From a virus, in the IMG/VR virus record IMGVR_UViG_3300044612_002484, positions 1 through 40,914 of that record: DNA of 40,914 bases. The stretch is one strand, 5' to 3'. Below the pieces are notes generated by a model. It searched no databases and was not told the DNA's origin. It saw only the letters and a list, made by a program, of their open reading frames with translations. A program made the position numbers and the translations under genes. Positions 1 through 7,209 of this stretch are shown piece after piece. Position 1 is the stretch's first letter, and each line of letters begins with the position of its first letter.

Positions 1-12
1 GGCATGATTGCC

Positions 13-26
13 GAGCCGCACGGCTC
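13..26. terminator. Small inverted repeat downstream of the decoration gene
   Basis: GAGCCG and CGGCTC form a six-base inverted repeat with a two-base centre, just past the stop of the leftward decoration gene. It could be part of a terminator, but there is no T tract and the spacing is too tight for a normal loop. A leftward ATG lies at 5-3 and would open a further gene outside the window. Little else can be said of bases 1-41. Confidence 0.2.
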
Positions 27-41
27 CTAGAGCGAACTGCA

Positions 42-410
42 TCAAGCACCGGGAGCGAGCAGCACGTTCACCGTGTTGTCGGTGGTCGCCGGCTTCGCAG
101 CCACGTAGCCCATCGCTGTGCCGGTGGCACCGGTGACGGCCTGGCCGTTGAAGAGCGAAACCTTGCTGCCCTGGGCGTAATCGGTCCCGGCGCCGGTCGG
201 CTTCGGGACAGAGAAAATGCCCTCGACGTTCAGATTCCCGAGCTCGTTCGCAACGATCGGCCGCGAGGCCACGCCAACGATCGAGCCGACCACCACCGCC
301 TCCCCCGCGGCAACGCCCGTGGTGGGCGTGAACCGAATCTTGCAACCTTCGTACTCGTAAGCCACTGGATCACCTCGTTTCTGGGAAATGAAAACTGTTT
401 CGGTCGTCAT
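42..410 (-). CDS. Capsid decoration protein (DUF2190-like)
   Basis: This 122-residue protein is rich in Gly, Ala, Val and Thr and looks like the DUF2190 family, small proteins that trimerise on the outside of HK97-fold capsids and stabilise them after expansion. Visible cues are the N-terminal stretch ending in GDPVAYEYEG, the repeated short beta-strand blocks (VVVGSIVGVA) and the C-terminal TVNVLL strand. It starts at an ATG directly downstream of the capsid gene, which is the usual place for a decoration protein. The match is by overall composition and position rather than by a catalytic motif, so the exact family is likely but not certain. Confidence 0.75.
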   Translation of the reverse strand: MTTETVFISQKRGDPVAYEYEGCKIRFTPTTGVAAGEAVVVGSIVGVASRPIVANELGNLNVEGIFSVPKPTGAGTDYAQGSKVSLFNGQAVTGATGTAMGYVAAKPATTDNTVNVLLAPGA

Positions 411-461
411 GCCGGCCGGCGGCGCTTGGGCACGCCGCCGACCGGCTACGGTTTGTCACGC

Positions 462-2306
462 TCAGGCCGTTGCCATCCGGTAGCAGCCGTTCTTCTCGGC
501 CTTCGCCACGCCCCACGACCAGTGGCCGCGGACCATGATGCCGAGGGTGTTGAAGTCGGCGTCGGCCGACTCGACCATCGGCTGCCGCTGCCCGTTGAGG
601 AAAGCGACCTCCATCGCGGGGACCGCTCGCGGATCCGCTGCGAGCCACCAGGTGCTGGCACTCGACAGGTAGGACGAGCTCACGACCCGATACCGACCGG
701 CAAACACGTTCGCGTTGCCGCGGACCGTGTCCGAGCCGGTGATCAGCAGGCTCGACGAGATCGCTTCGGCAGCCGCCACCTCGAGCTCGGCCGGAACGAG
801 CAGCACGCTGGGCGGAACGCCGAGCGGGTTGTTGTCCGGGTTCTTGAGCTTCCGGAAGCCCGTTGCCGCCGTCTTCAGCGACGTCATCGAAAACGCGTTG
901 CCAGCGCCCGCGGTTTCCTTCGCGTAGTATGAAGCGTTGGAAGCTTCAAACTCCGTCCAGAAAGCCTTGTTCAGCCCGATCGCCGCCCCGTAGCCGAGCC
1001 GCGAGCTCACCTGGGTGAGAGCCCCGAGGTCATCGTTCACCAGGTCGACCATCGAGATGCTCGACAGCCGGCCGTACAGCTTCGCTTTGATGGTGCGGCT
1101 TTCCTCGCCGGCATCCGCACTGCGGAGCTCGCCGTCGTTGGCCACTTCCTCAAATTCGAAGCCGCCCGTCAGCCGCACGCCCGTGACCGACTTGTAGTCG
1201 CTCACGTTGCGAGTGCTGGCGATCGCATCCCAGTTCTGCTCGACGGCCGTGAAGCCGTCGAGAAGGAACTTGCCGTAGGTCGCCGAAAGGATCGTCGAGA
1301 TGCTGTGCGTCGCGAACGCGGCACGCAGCACCTGGCGGCAGTTGCTCTCGGAGATCCGGTGGCCAGCTTCCGCATAGCCGTTGGCACGGGCAGCGGCGAG
1401 CACCACCTGCGACAGCGTCGCCTCGCCCCGACGGGCGTGGGCGGCCTCGAGGGTGCGCTCGTCATACTTCTTCTCGACGTCGGTCAGACCGCCCGCCATG
1501 CAGAGGGCGGCCTCCACCACCTTCGCGTCGTTGGCGGGCTTCGCCACGACGTGAATCGCCGGGGCAGCCGGGCGGGAAGCCCGAATGTCGGCGAGGAGCT
1601 CGCTCTTGAGCTCGGCCATCAGAGTCTTCTTCATCTCGTCCACGGACACCTCCGGCTTTTCGGCCGTTACGGTTTCGGGCTTCGGCTCCACGGCGACGCT
1701 CGCCGTGGCTTCCGCGACGACCGGCTGGTCGACGTCGGGCTTTTCGTTGGCGTGGTCCGCCATGAGCACTTCCTCGCTCGCTTCGGCAGCGATTGCCGCG
1801 GACGTATTGGCGTCCGCTCCAAACAGAACTACAGAAACTTCTCTCAGGGTGCTGGCACGCACCACGGAGATCGGACCGGTGAACTCCCGGCCGTTTACGG
1901 TGACCATTTCGCCCGGGGCGACGTTCTCAATGCGATTGACGTCGGCACCGATCGACGCTTGGAACTTCCAGCCCTTGCGGGCATAGCCGAGCACCTTGTC
2001 GACCAGCGGGCCGTCGCCAATCACGTCGCCGGCGACCACCAGGTCTTGACCAGAGTTGTCAACGCGACTGGCTTGCCCGATGGCAGCTTCCAGCGAGTAG
2101 TCGTGGCCATACATCACGGCCACGCTGCCGCTTGTGTCCATGCCAGCCAGGTCGACCACCAGCGGGTTGCGGCTCCACGACTGCCGGATCGCCCGGCCGG
2201 TGTAGCCGACGAGCTCAAACCGCGGCATGCCGCCGGCAGCGGTGCCATCGGCGGCCACGCCGGGCATCGAAACAGAAAACTGTGCGTCGGTTGTGATGCG
2301 CTTCAT
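462..2306 (-). CDS. Fused prohead protease / major capsid protein
   Basis: This 614-residue polyprotein builds the phage head. Residues about 1-190 look like an HK97-type prohead protease: a GHDY motif supplies the candidate catalytic His, ASIGAD the candidate Ser, and a Gly-rich NGREFTGPISVV segment is followed by STLREVSVVLFGAD. A charged, Ala/Glu/Val-rich linker (about 190-270) resembles a scaffold or delta domain. The remaining 340 residues have HK97-like capsid features, ending in a domain with AADPRAVPAMEVAFLNG. The protease would cleave itself away during maturation. I chose ATG 2306 rather than the earlier in-frame start at 2360, because the earlier one would lie inside the portal gene and gives low-quality residues. 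The start overlaps the stop of a 19-residue ORF (ATGA). Confidence 0.85.
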   Translation of the reverse strand: MKRITTDAQFSVSMPGVAADGTAAGGMPRFELVGYTGRAIRQSWSRNPLVVDLAGMDTSGSVAVMYGHDYSLEAAIGQASRVDNSGQDLVVAGDVIGDGPLVDKVLGYARKGWKFQASIGADVNRIENVAPGEMVTVNGREFTGPISVVRASTLREVSVVLFGADANTSAAIAAEASEEVLMADHANEKPDVDQPVVAEATASVAVEPKPETVTAEKPEVSVDEMKKTLMAELKSELLADIRASRPAAPAIHVVAKPANDAKVVEAALCMAGGLTDVEKKYDERTLEAAHARRGEATLSQVVLAAARANGYAEAGHRISESNCRQVLRAAFATHSISTILSATYGKFLLDGFTAVEQNWDAIASTRNVSDYKSVTGVRLTGGFEFEEVANDGELRSADAGEESRTIKAKLYGRLSSISMVDLVNDDLGALTQVSSRLGYGAAIGLNKAFWTEFEASNASYYAKETAGAGNAFSMTSLKTAATGFRKLKNPDNNPLGVPPSVLLVPAELEVAAAEAISSSLLITGSDTVRGNANVFAGRYRVVSSSYLSSASTWWLAADPRAVPAMEVAFLNGQRQPMVESADADFNTLGIMVRGHWSWGVAKAEKNGCYRMATA

Positions 2307-2362
2307 AGGAATTCGATCAACTCCTCGAGGTCGTCGTCCCATTCCCAATCGAAGTCCCACAT
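2303..2362 (-). CDS. Short acidic peptide coupled to the capsid gene
   Basis: A 20-codon ORF begins with ATG at 2362 behind a strong ribosome-binding site (GGAGG, four bases before the start). It ends in a TGA that overlaps the capsid ATG at 2306 as ATGA. The peptide of 19 residues starts MWDFDWEWDDDLEEL and is almost entirely Asp, Glu and aromatic residues. It is nested out of frame over the last codons of the portal gene. The capsid gene itself has only a distant GGAG-like site, so translation of this peptide may drive capsid initiation. Whether the peptide has its own function is unknown; I infer a coupling leader. Confidence 0.5.
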   Translation of the reverse strand: MWDFDWEWDDDLEELIEFL

Positions 2363-3885
2363 TGGTCCTCCGCTGCGTCTTGGAGCTCGTTCACTTCGCG
2401 TTCAAGCTTGGCAAGCCGCGCCGCCGAAGCAGCTGCGTTGGGATCCTCTCCTCCGCCGTAGTTCACGTCTGGTGCAATGTCGACAAACAGCCCGAGCTCC
2501 TTGCAGAGCGCGACCTCTTCGGCACGCTGAACAAGCTCCTGCCGCCAGTCGCGGCCGAGCCGCTGGTACTCCGCTGCGAGCGTCGTCGTGTTCGTTCGCA
2601 AGCGCGTTTCCATCGCGTCTGCTTCCTTCTTGGGGTCGACGTGTTCAAATCCGTCCCACGTCCACTGCCATGTCCATTCGGCCATCGGCGGTAGACCGTC
2701 AGGAATCAGCCCCGGCACCAGCGCGGCTTCATCAAGCCACTTGCCGACGAGCGGGTCGAGCATCACCCGCTCAAGGTCCACTCGCTCGCACTGAAGGTGC
2801 TTGCGGTAGACCAAGTAGTCGCCACGCATGGACGAGTAGTTTGCGGCCGAGGAGTCCATCGCGGCCACGATGTACGGCATGTTCAGACAGCGTGCGATCT
2901 CGTTGATCAGACGCTTCACGAACTCGCTGTAGGTGGCGGTGGGCTGTTCCGGTTTCATCTGCAGGGCATCCCAGCCGTCGGGGATGCTCGTGGCCATACC
3001 ACGCATCAGCGGCATGGTTTCCCACGCCGGCTGGGCCGTCGCGATGCCGTCGGCGGGGAGGTTTGTCTTGATGATCGCGGCGAAGTCCGCAGCCGTCTCG
3101 GCGGCCGTCACCACCGCGAGCGTGTAACGCCGCAGCATGGCGAAGAGCTCAAGGGCCGGGACCACCTCGCCGACGCCGCGGTGCTGGCCAGGGCGGAACG
3201 CATGGAACCAGTGCAGCACGTTGTCGGCCGGATACCACTGGCCGTCGCCAACCCATCCCGACAGAGTGGCACCTGGGTGGTGCTTGAGAACATAGTATTC
3301 CGAGACATTGCCGTCTTCGTCGAACCGCAGCCCGTCAACGCTCGCCGCGTAGAGTTCCGGCACCGGGCTTGTCACCTGGTCAGCCTCGACGAGCTTCACG
3401 TCCAACTGCACGCCGCGGAGCCGGCGATTGGTCGTCTCAATGGCAAACACCTCGCCATCGGTCACCTTCGCGAGCTTCGCGAGCCGCAGCTTGCGGGCCA
3501 TGTCGATCGACAGGAACCACTCAAACACGGCATCCTCAACGCGGCGGACGCTGGCGGCATCCGCGTCGCGACCGCAGTCCAGCTGCAGCCGCGGGCCGGT
3601 GCCGATGAGGTCAGACGCCAGCGTGCTGGCCATGCCGGCGAGGTACGCGTTGTTGTCGCGTTCGTAGCGAGCACGGGCTCGCATCTTCCGGCGGATTTCA
3701 GGAGCCAGCGCAGCGTCGGCGGAATAGTAATCCGCCATCGACCAGTGGTGGCGATTGTGCTCGGTGGTCTGCGCGGCGTCATACCGTGCCCGCACCAGCT
3801 TGCTGATGACAGACTTCTGCTCGGCCACCTGCTGCTTGAGCGTGGGGCGAGCCCGCGTCGGCTTGGCTGCGGCACGCTTGGCCAT
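2317..3885 (-). CDS. Portal protein, lambda gpB family
   Basis: This 522-residue protein forms the dodecameric ring at the capsid vertex through which DNA is packaged. The N-terminal part carries the hallmark lambda-portal stretch: a run of Arg/Ala (RRKMRARARYERDNN), then AGMASTLASDLIGTGPRLQ. The middle contains the YVLKHHPGA and VLHWFHAFRPGQHRGVG motifs typical of this family. A basic N-terminus and a coiled, Glu-rich C-terminal end (KLEREVNELQDAAED) are visible. Length fits the family. It starts with ATG overlapping the stop of the upstream small gene (TGATG) and lies between terminase and capsid as in lambdoid head modules. Confidence 0.9.
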   Translation of the reverse strand: MAKRAAAKPTRARPTLKQQVAEQKSVISKLVRARYDAAQTTEHNRHHWSMADYYSADAALAPEIRRKMRARARYERDNNAYLAGMASTLASDLIGTGPRLQLDCGRDADAASVRRVEDAVFEWFLSIDMARKLRLAKLAKVTDGEVFAIETTNRRLRGVQLDVKLVEADQVTSPVPELYAASVDGLRFDEDGNVSEYYVLKHHPGATLSGWVGDGQWYPADNVLHWFHAFRPGQHRGVGEVVPALELFAMLRRYTLAVVTAAETAADFAAIIKTNLPADGIATAQPAWETMPLMRGMATSIPDGWDALQMKPEQPTATYSEFVKRLINEIARCLNMPYIVAAMDSSAANYSSMRGDYLVYRKHLQCERVDLERVMLDPLVGKWLDEAALVPGLIPDGLPPMAEWTWQWTWDGFEHVDPKKEADAMETRLRTNTTTLAAEYQRLGRDWRQELVQRAEEVALCKELGLFVDIAPDVNYGGGEDPNAAASAARLAKLEREVNELQDAAEDQCGTSIGNGTTTSRS

Positions 3886-4100
3886 CAGCTACTGGCCCCC
3901 GGGGAGGTAATGACGGCCCGACGCAGCATGGCGAACGGGCTGCCCGCCGTGATCGCGTTCCGCTGCTGGATCACCCACTTTGCAGCTTCCAGCTGCTTGT
4001 CGAGCTCGTGCTGCTCGACTTCGCCGGCGTCAGTGCGTGCACGCTTCGGCTGCGCGAGATTCGCGGCGAGAGCGTCAACAACGTCATCGGCGGCTGCCAT
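3885..4100 (-). CDS. Small head-tail joining (gpW-position) protein
   Basis: This 71-residue protein lies between the terminase side and the portal gene, where lambda keeps gpW, and its stop overlaps the portal start. It is mostly helical with a central LDKQLEAAKWVIQQRNAITAG helix, a size and character compatible with gpW-like connectors. I start it at ATG 4100, six bases inside a possible GTG, because GAGGT sits four bases upstream. Homology to gpW is not obvious by eye, so the role rests mainly on position. Confidence 0.55.
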   Translation of the reverse strand: MAAADDVVDALAANLAQPKRARTDAGEVEQHELDKQLEAAKWVIQQRNAITAGSPFAMLRRAVITSPGASS

Positions 4101-4137
4101 TGGCACCTCATGAGCGGAAGATTCCGCTACTCATGAG

Positions 4138-4151
4138 TGTACCATTGTTCA
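4138..4151 (-). promoter_or_regulatory. TGTAC-N4-GTTCA box upstream of the portal/capsid unit
   Basis: The sequence TGTACCATTGTTCA is an imperfect palindrome in the gap upstream of the leftward gene starting at 4100. Read on the minus strand it is TGAAC-N4-GTACA followed by CT, so a -10-like TACACT overlaps one arm, about 36 bases from the start codon. The same motif recurs at 17341, 18088 and 23994. It may be an operator (LexA-like) or a phage promoter signature. Confidence 0.5.
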
Positions 4152-4189
4152 CGTGCTAACTCGGTGTTTCGCGGCCACTTGCGAAGCGC

Positions 4190-4230
4190 GGCAGTGGGCG
4201 ACGGCGAGCGAAGAACCGCCACCCACTGCC
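4190..4230 (-). terminator. Inverted repeat downstream of the secreted-protein gene
   Basis: GGCAGTGGG and CCCACTGCC form a perfect nine-base stem with a 23-base loop, starting 17 bases after the stop of the leftward gene at 4247-4555. No T tract follows on the minus strand. It may end or stabilise the transcript from the terminase side before the box at 4138 restarts transcription. Confidence 0.35.
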
Positions 4231-4246
4231 GGCTCCGGCAAGGGGG

Positions 4247-4555
4247 TCAGTTGCCGTATCGGATCACAGCGAACCAGCCGCGGCGGGTTGGAGAGTACGC
4301 GACGCCCTTCTCGACAATGCGATAGCGGCCGTAGTAGCAGCAGTTGCGCTCGGCTGCGTCGGGGCCAGCAGACGAGAAGCCGATGCCCTCGCGTCGGCCG
4401 CCGGCGCGGCCACAGTGACGCAGCACGCCAGTGCGGGCCATGAGCTCGGCGTCGTCCTGGGCGGTGGAGATTGTGACGTTGCGAGCGTAGATGTTCGTGT
4501 CAGCCGCGGCGACCGACGACAGCGTGAGGAGCAGGAGCACAGCAAGAAAACGCAT
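4247..4555 (-). CDS. Small secreted protein of unknown function
   Basis: This 102-residue protein starts with a clear signal peptide (MRFLAVLLLLTLSSVAAA, cleavage expected after the Ala run) and would be exported. The mature part has HCGRAGGRREGIGFSS, then RNCCYYGRY and a C-terminal GWFAVIRY segment, with conserved-looking Cys and aromatic residues. From memory this resembles a small family scattered in Planctomycetota genomes and their phages; its function is not known. ATG 4555 was chosen over an upstream in-frame start because the signal peptide begins there. It sits between terminase and portal genes, an unusual place for a secreted protein, and may be a lysogenic conversion (moron) gene. 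Confidence 0.6.
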   Translation of the reverse strand: MRFLAVLLLLTLSSVAAADTNIYARNVTISTAQDDAELMARTGVLRHCGRAGGRREGIGFSSAGPDAAERNCCYYGRYRIVEKGVAYSPTRRGWFAVIRYGN

Positions 4556-4635
4556 GGTGAATTCCTTTTTCTGGAAAGTGGAAAACCAACGTCCCAGCAG
4601 ACTGCCACGGAATTGACTGCCCGCCAATAGCGTGA

Positions 4636-6750
4636 CTACCTACCCATCTTCGCTAGCAGGGCTGCACGCCGGGCCGCGAGATCCTCGCGAGTGATGACCT
4701 TTCGCGGTGCCGCGGGCTTCGCTTCCGCACCGACGGCCGATATGCCTGCGTAGGAAGCCGCCACGGCAGCGCCAACGACGCAGTCGAGCAAATGGTTGTC
4801 ACGGCCCGGGATCAGCTTCCACTCGTCGCACGCTCGCATCTTCGACTCCACACGCACCGGCACCTCGCTCGCCAGGTGGTCGGCGAGCATGTCGTGGTTG
4901 CCGTCGTGGATCGTCAGGGCTTGAGGATCTCCAGCCGGCAATTTCAACCGTGCCATCAGAAACGTCTTCCAAGCGTTCGTGTCGTACAGCACGTGCCGCT
5001 GGCGTTGAATCGTGCTGGTCCGCCAGTTGGCGCCGATACGCTCGCCGCGGTCGGGCTTCTTGTCGCTGATCGTCTGGCCGCTGGCACCGACGAACCGGCC
5101 GTGGGTCGGCAGAACCCGCGGGCCGTAGCTCGAGCGGCGTGCGAAGTCTCTGATCACGCCCTGCGTCTGTGCCCAGTTCGCGTCGATGAACAGCTGCCCG
5201 ATGCGCAGCACGGCGTCGTCGTTCTCGCGGGCGAACTCGCGGCCCAGGAGCTCGGCCGCCACCGCTTCCAGCCCCGCGTGGATCGCGGCTTCGACATTGT
5301 TGCCGTGGGCACGGGAGAGCGTCTTTTTGGCGTCACGGAGCGAGAAATACGCCCGGCCCTGCTCCGGGTAGGTGCCGTAGCTGACGACGTGTCCGCGGAA
5401 CTGGTGCCCCCATGCCACGACGGCCCAGTAGAGGAGTTCCTTCTGCACGTCGACAAAGCAGGTCAGCGTGTCCAGCCCGCGTGGCACCAGCCACCGCGGG
5501 ACGTGGATCGCCCGGCCGCGCACCTCTTCGGCCGAAATCCCGGCGGCCGCCCCCTCGTCGCGGATCGGCTCCTGCTGGAACTCGGACGCGAACACGCTCG
5601 GACCGTCGTCGAGGTACGCGTTGTAAGCATGCTGGATCGCGCTGTGTTCTCTTTCCGGGTCAAAGCACGCTGCCCACGAGACCTGGCAGCCGTCGTCCAT
5701 CGCGTCACGGTTCGCGAGGTAGAAGTCGTTCGCTTCGCGGTGGGCGCGGGCTTGGTCGCCGACGAGGTCTTTCGCAAACGTCCGCCGGAGCGTCGCGTAC
5801 TGCTCGAGCCACATGTCCTCGTGCCGCGTAGCCCAGTGCCGCACCATCGGGATCCGCTCGCCCTGCCATGCCGGATGTTTCCCTGAGTCCAGCAGCTGGT
5901 CGACCATGTCGCCATGCTCGATCACGGTGGCGTTGACGACGCATGCCATGCTGGTTGTGTGGCCGGAAAGCTTCATGACCGACTTGAGCAGGATCTCCAT
6001 GCGGGCCTGGCACTGCACCGGGCTGCGGGCACTGTCGCGCGTCTGCGGGTCGTCGACGATGCAGACGTCGGGACGCAGTTGCCGGCCGTCGGGAGTCTTC
6101 CAGCGGAGCCCGAGGATCGATCCGGTGAGCCCGCGCGACATGATGATGGCACCGCTCGATGGCGAGCCTTTTATGTGCGGGAGCACAAGCGTGTCTTTCT
6201 TCCACTGGATGTGCGTTCGCTGGCCGTTGTGCGTCTGGCTGTTGCACCGCTGGGCTTTGCCCTCCAGGGCACGGACGGCGTGGCACACTTCCGGAAAGTC
6301 TTCGTAGAGCATGTCGTTGTCGCTCAACTCCGTGCGGATGGAGTTGATCGCTTTTGCCGCAAGGTCGCTCTCGGCCGCGAAGATCGCACCGAATGAGCGG
6401 TGGCCGTAGAGCACGGCCCACAGCAACGCGAGCTCGGAGATCGTGCTCTTGGCGAATCCACGGTAGACCGCGTTGACGAACCGGCCGCCGCGTGTCGAGC
6501 AGTCTTCGATGCGGCCGATCACGCGTTTGTGGTCGTCGGAGAACGGCGAGAGGCCGGTGGAGTAGGGGAAGTAGGTGGTAAGAAAAAGTAGCAAGCTTTT
6601 CCCGCACGCATCGCGACGTGTACGGTTGACCACCGGCGGGATTTCGCCGATGTCGGACCCCTTCCGAGTGCGTTCGCGGGACCGCTCGACGTCCGCCAGA
6701 CGCTTCTGATCGCGGCTGGCGGCTGGATCAGCCGACTTTGGGCGAGCCAT
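4636..6750 (-). CDS. Terminase large subunit, GpA type
   Basis: This 704-residue packaging motor cuts concatemeric DNA and pumps it into the prohead. The N-terminal ATPase half has a deviant Walker A (VYRGFAKST, about residues 98-106) and a Walker B CIVDDPQT with the acidic pair before a Gln/Thr coupling motif. The C-terminal half has the nuclease-like features of lambda gpA, including LFIDANWAQTQ and a GNHDMLADHL segment. Length and domain order fit GpA terminases. No small terminase gene is recognised beside it. The start ATG 6750 gives the natural basic N-terminus. It is divergent from the rightward Gp88 block across a 460-base control region. Confidence 0.9.
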   Translation of the reverse strand: MARPKSADPAASRDQKRLADVERSRERTRKGSDIGEIPPVVNRTRRDACGKSLLLFLTTYFPYSTGLSPFSDDHKRVIGRIEDCSTRGGRFVNAVYRGFAKSTISELALLWAVLYGHRSFGAIFAAESDLAAKAINSIRTELSDNDMLYEDFPEVCHAVRALEGKAQRCNSQTHNGQRTHIQWKKDTLVLPHIKGSPSSGAIIMSRGLTGSILGLRWKTPDGRQLRPDVCIVDDPQTRDSARSPVQCQARMEILLKSVMKLSGHTTSMACVVNATVIEHGDMVDQLLDSGKHPAWQGERIPMVRHWATRHEDMWLEQYATLRRTFAKDLVGDQARAHREANDFYLANRDAMDDGCQVSWAACFDPEREHSAIQHAYNAYLDDGPSVFASEFQQEPIRDEGAAAGISAEEVRGRAIHVPRWLVPRGLDTLTCFVDVQKELLYWAVVAWGHQFRGHVVSYGTYPEQGRAYFSLRDAKKTLSRAHGNNVEAAIHAGLEAVAAELLGREFARENDDAVLRIGQLFIDANWAQTQGVIRDFARRSSYGPRVLPTHGRFVGASGQTISDKKPDRGERIGANWRTSTIQRQRHVLYDTNAWKTFLMARLKLPAGDPQALTIHDGNHDMLADHLASEVPVRVESKMRACDEWKLIPGRDNHLLDCVVGAAVAASYAGISAVGAEAKPAAPRKVITREDLAARRAALLAKMGR

Positions 6751-6843
6751 AAGTCCTTGTCTCAGGGGCGTTTCGGGAGAGAATCAACGCAGAGGGGGAG
6801 TTCGAAGCCGGGGCAGGGGCGCGGCGGGCCGCCGGAAGGACCC

Positions 6844-6886
6844 CACCCCCCCTGCGGGGGGGTGTAGCATAATGCAACACCCCCCC
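6844..6886. repeat. Direct repeat R1: hairpin plus GCATAATGC and C run
   Basis: A hairpin with arms of C and G runs (CACCCCCCC / GGGGGGGTG) is followed by the near-palindrome GTGTAGCATAATGCAACAC and a run of seven Cs. The 20 bases starting GCATAATGCAACAC recur exactly at 9288-9307 behind another hairpin of similar build. R1 and R2 therefore sit ahead of the two rightward transcription units. Confidence 0.7.
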
Positions 6887-6942
6887 GTCGTGGGGGTTCT
6901 GCCATTGTGGCATACCCCGTCGTGGGGGGTATGGTGTTCGTC

Positions 6943-6956
6943 TGTGCACGTGTTCA
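6943..6956 (-). promoter_or_regulatory. Degenerate TGTGC-N4-GTTCA box upstream of terminase
   Basis: TGTGCACGTGTTCA differs by one base from the TGTAC-N4-GTTCA motif seen at three or four other places. It lies in the divergent region upstream of the leftward terminase gene and overlaps a GTGCACG motif. It is the weakest of the five sites. Confidence 0.3.
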
Positions 6957-7010
6957 TACGTGCACCTGTTTTACGTGCTGCTCGATTTATGAGCAATCCC
7001 GCGGCCGTTG

Positions 7011-7040
7011 ACGTTGACGCGTCAACGTGCTGCAGCACGT
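7011..7040. repeat. Two overlapping perfect palindromes (18 and 16 bp)
   Basis: ACGTTGACGCGTCAACGT (7011-7028) is a perfect 18-base palindrome. ACGTGCTGCAGCACGT (7025-7040) is a perfect 16-base palindrome sharing the ACGT between them. They lie about 25 bases upstream of the first TGGATAT box and could be paired operators or part of an origin. Confidence 0.7.
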
Positions 7041-7064
7041 GCCGAGATTCTCAAATGCCAAGTG

Positions 7065-7077
7065 TCCAACTGGATAT
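7065..7077 (+). promoter_or_regulatory. TCCAACTGGATAT box 1
   Basis: This motif recurs as TCCAGTTGGATAT at 7127 and TCCGACTGGATAT at 9555, each time upstream of a rightward gene. The core TCCA-N2-TGGA is palindromic. It may be an operator or the upstream part of a rightward promoter whose -10 is GGATAT-like. Confidence 0.5.
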
Positions 7078-7126
7078 TCTTTCCAGAAATCCGCGGCCGA
7101 TTGCCGATACCCCTTGCCATGCTGTA

Positions 7127-7139
7127 TCCAGTTGGATAT
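7127..7139 (+). promoter_or_regulatory. TCCAGTTGGATAT box 2
   Basis: This second copy lies within TATCCA-GT-TGGATA, a six-base-arm palindrome, 71 bases before the start codon of the Gp88-like gene. The corresponding box at 9555 is 63 bases before its gene, so spacing is conserved. The downstream leader also matches the 9.6 kb leader around CACCAC/CAGAAA and the bases just before ATG. Confidence 0.5.
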
Positions 7140-7146
7140 AGTCTTC

Positions 7147-7173
7147 TCGTGGTCGGCACAGTGTCGACCACGA
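7147..7173 (+). other. Perfect stem-loop in the leader of the Gp88-like gene
   Basis: TCGTGGTCG and CGACCACGA form a nine-base perfect stem with the loop GCACAGTGT. It lies in the 5' leader, 37 bases before the start codon, and could act in the RNA (stability, translation control) or as an operator. The second rightward leader at 9570-9629 has no equivalent hairpin. Confidence 0.45.
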
Positions 7174-7209
7174 TTGAACCGAGAACACCACAGAAAAGGA
7201 TTCCCCACC

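Larger units (their letters stand above)
6751..7209. promoter_or_regulatory. Divergent control region between terminase and the Gp88-like gene
   Basis: No gene is seen here. The region carries a C/G-run hairpin followed by GCATAATGC (6844-6886) and two more hairpins built on CCCC-GTCGT-GGGG. There is an inverted repeat GTGCACGT / ACGTGCAC around 6945-6966. Two perfect palindromes follow side by side at 7011-7040, then two TGGATAT boxes and a nine-base stem hairpin in the leader of the rightward gene. A degenerate TGTGC-N4-GTTCA box (6943-6956) faces the terminase gene. Confidence 0.6.

Noticed and set aside
1305-5886. Long plus-strand open frames opposite the capsid, portal and terminase genes
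   Set aside because: They are antisense shadows of high-GC coding sequence, with Arg/His/Pro-rich residues and no ribosome-binding sites or family motifs.
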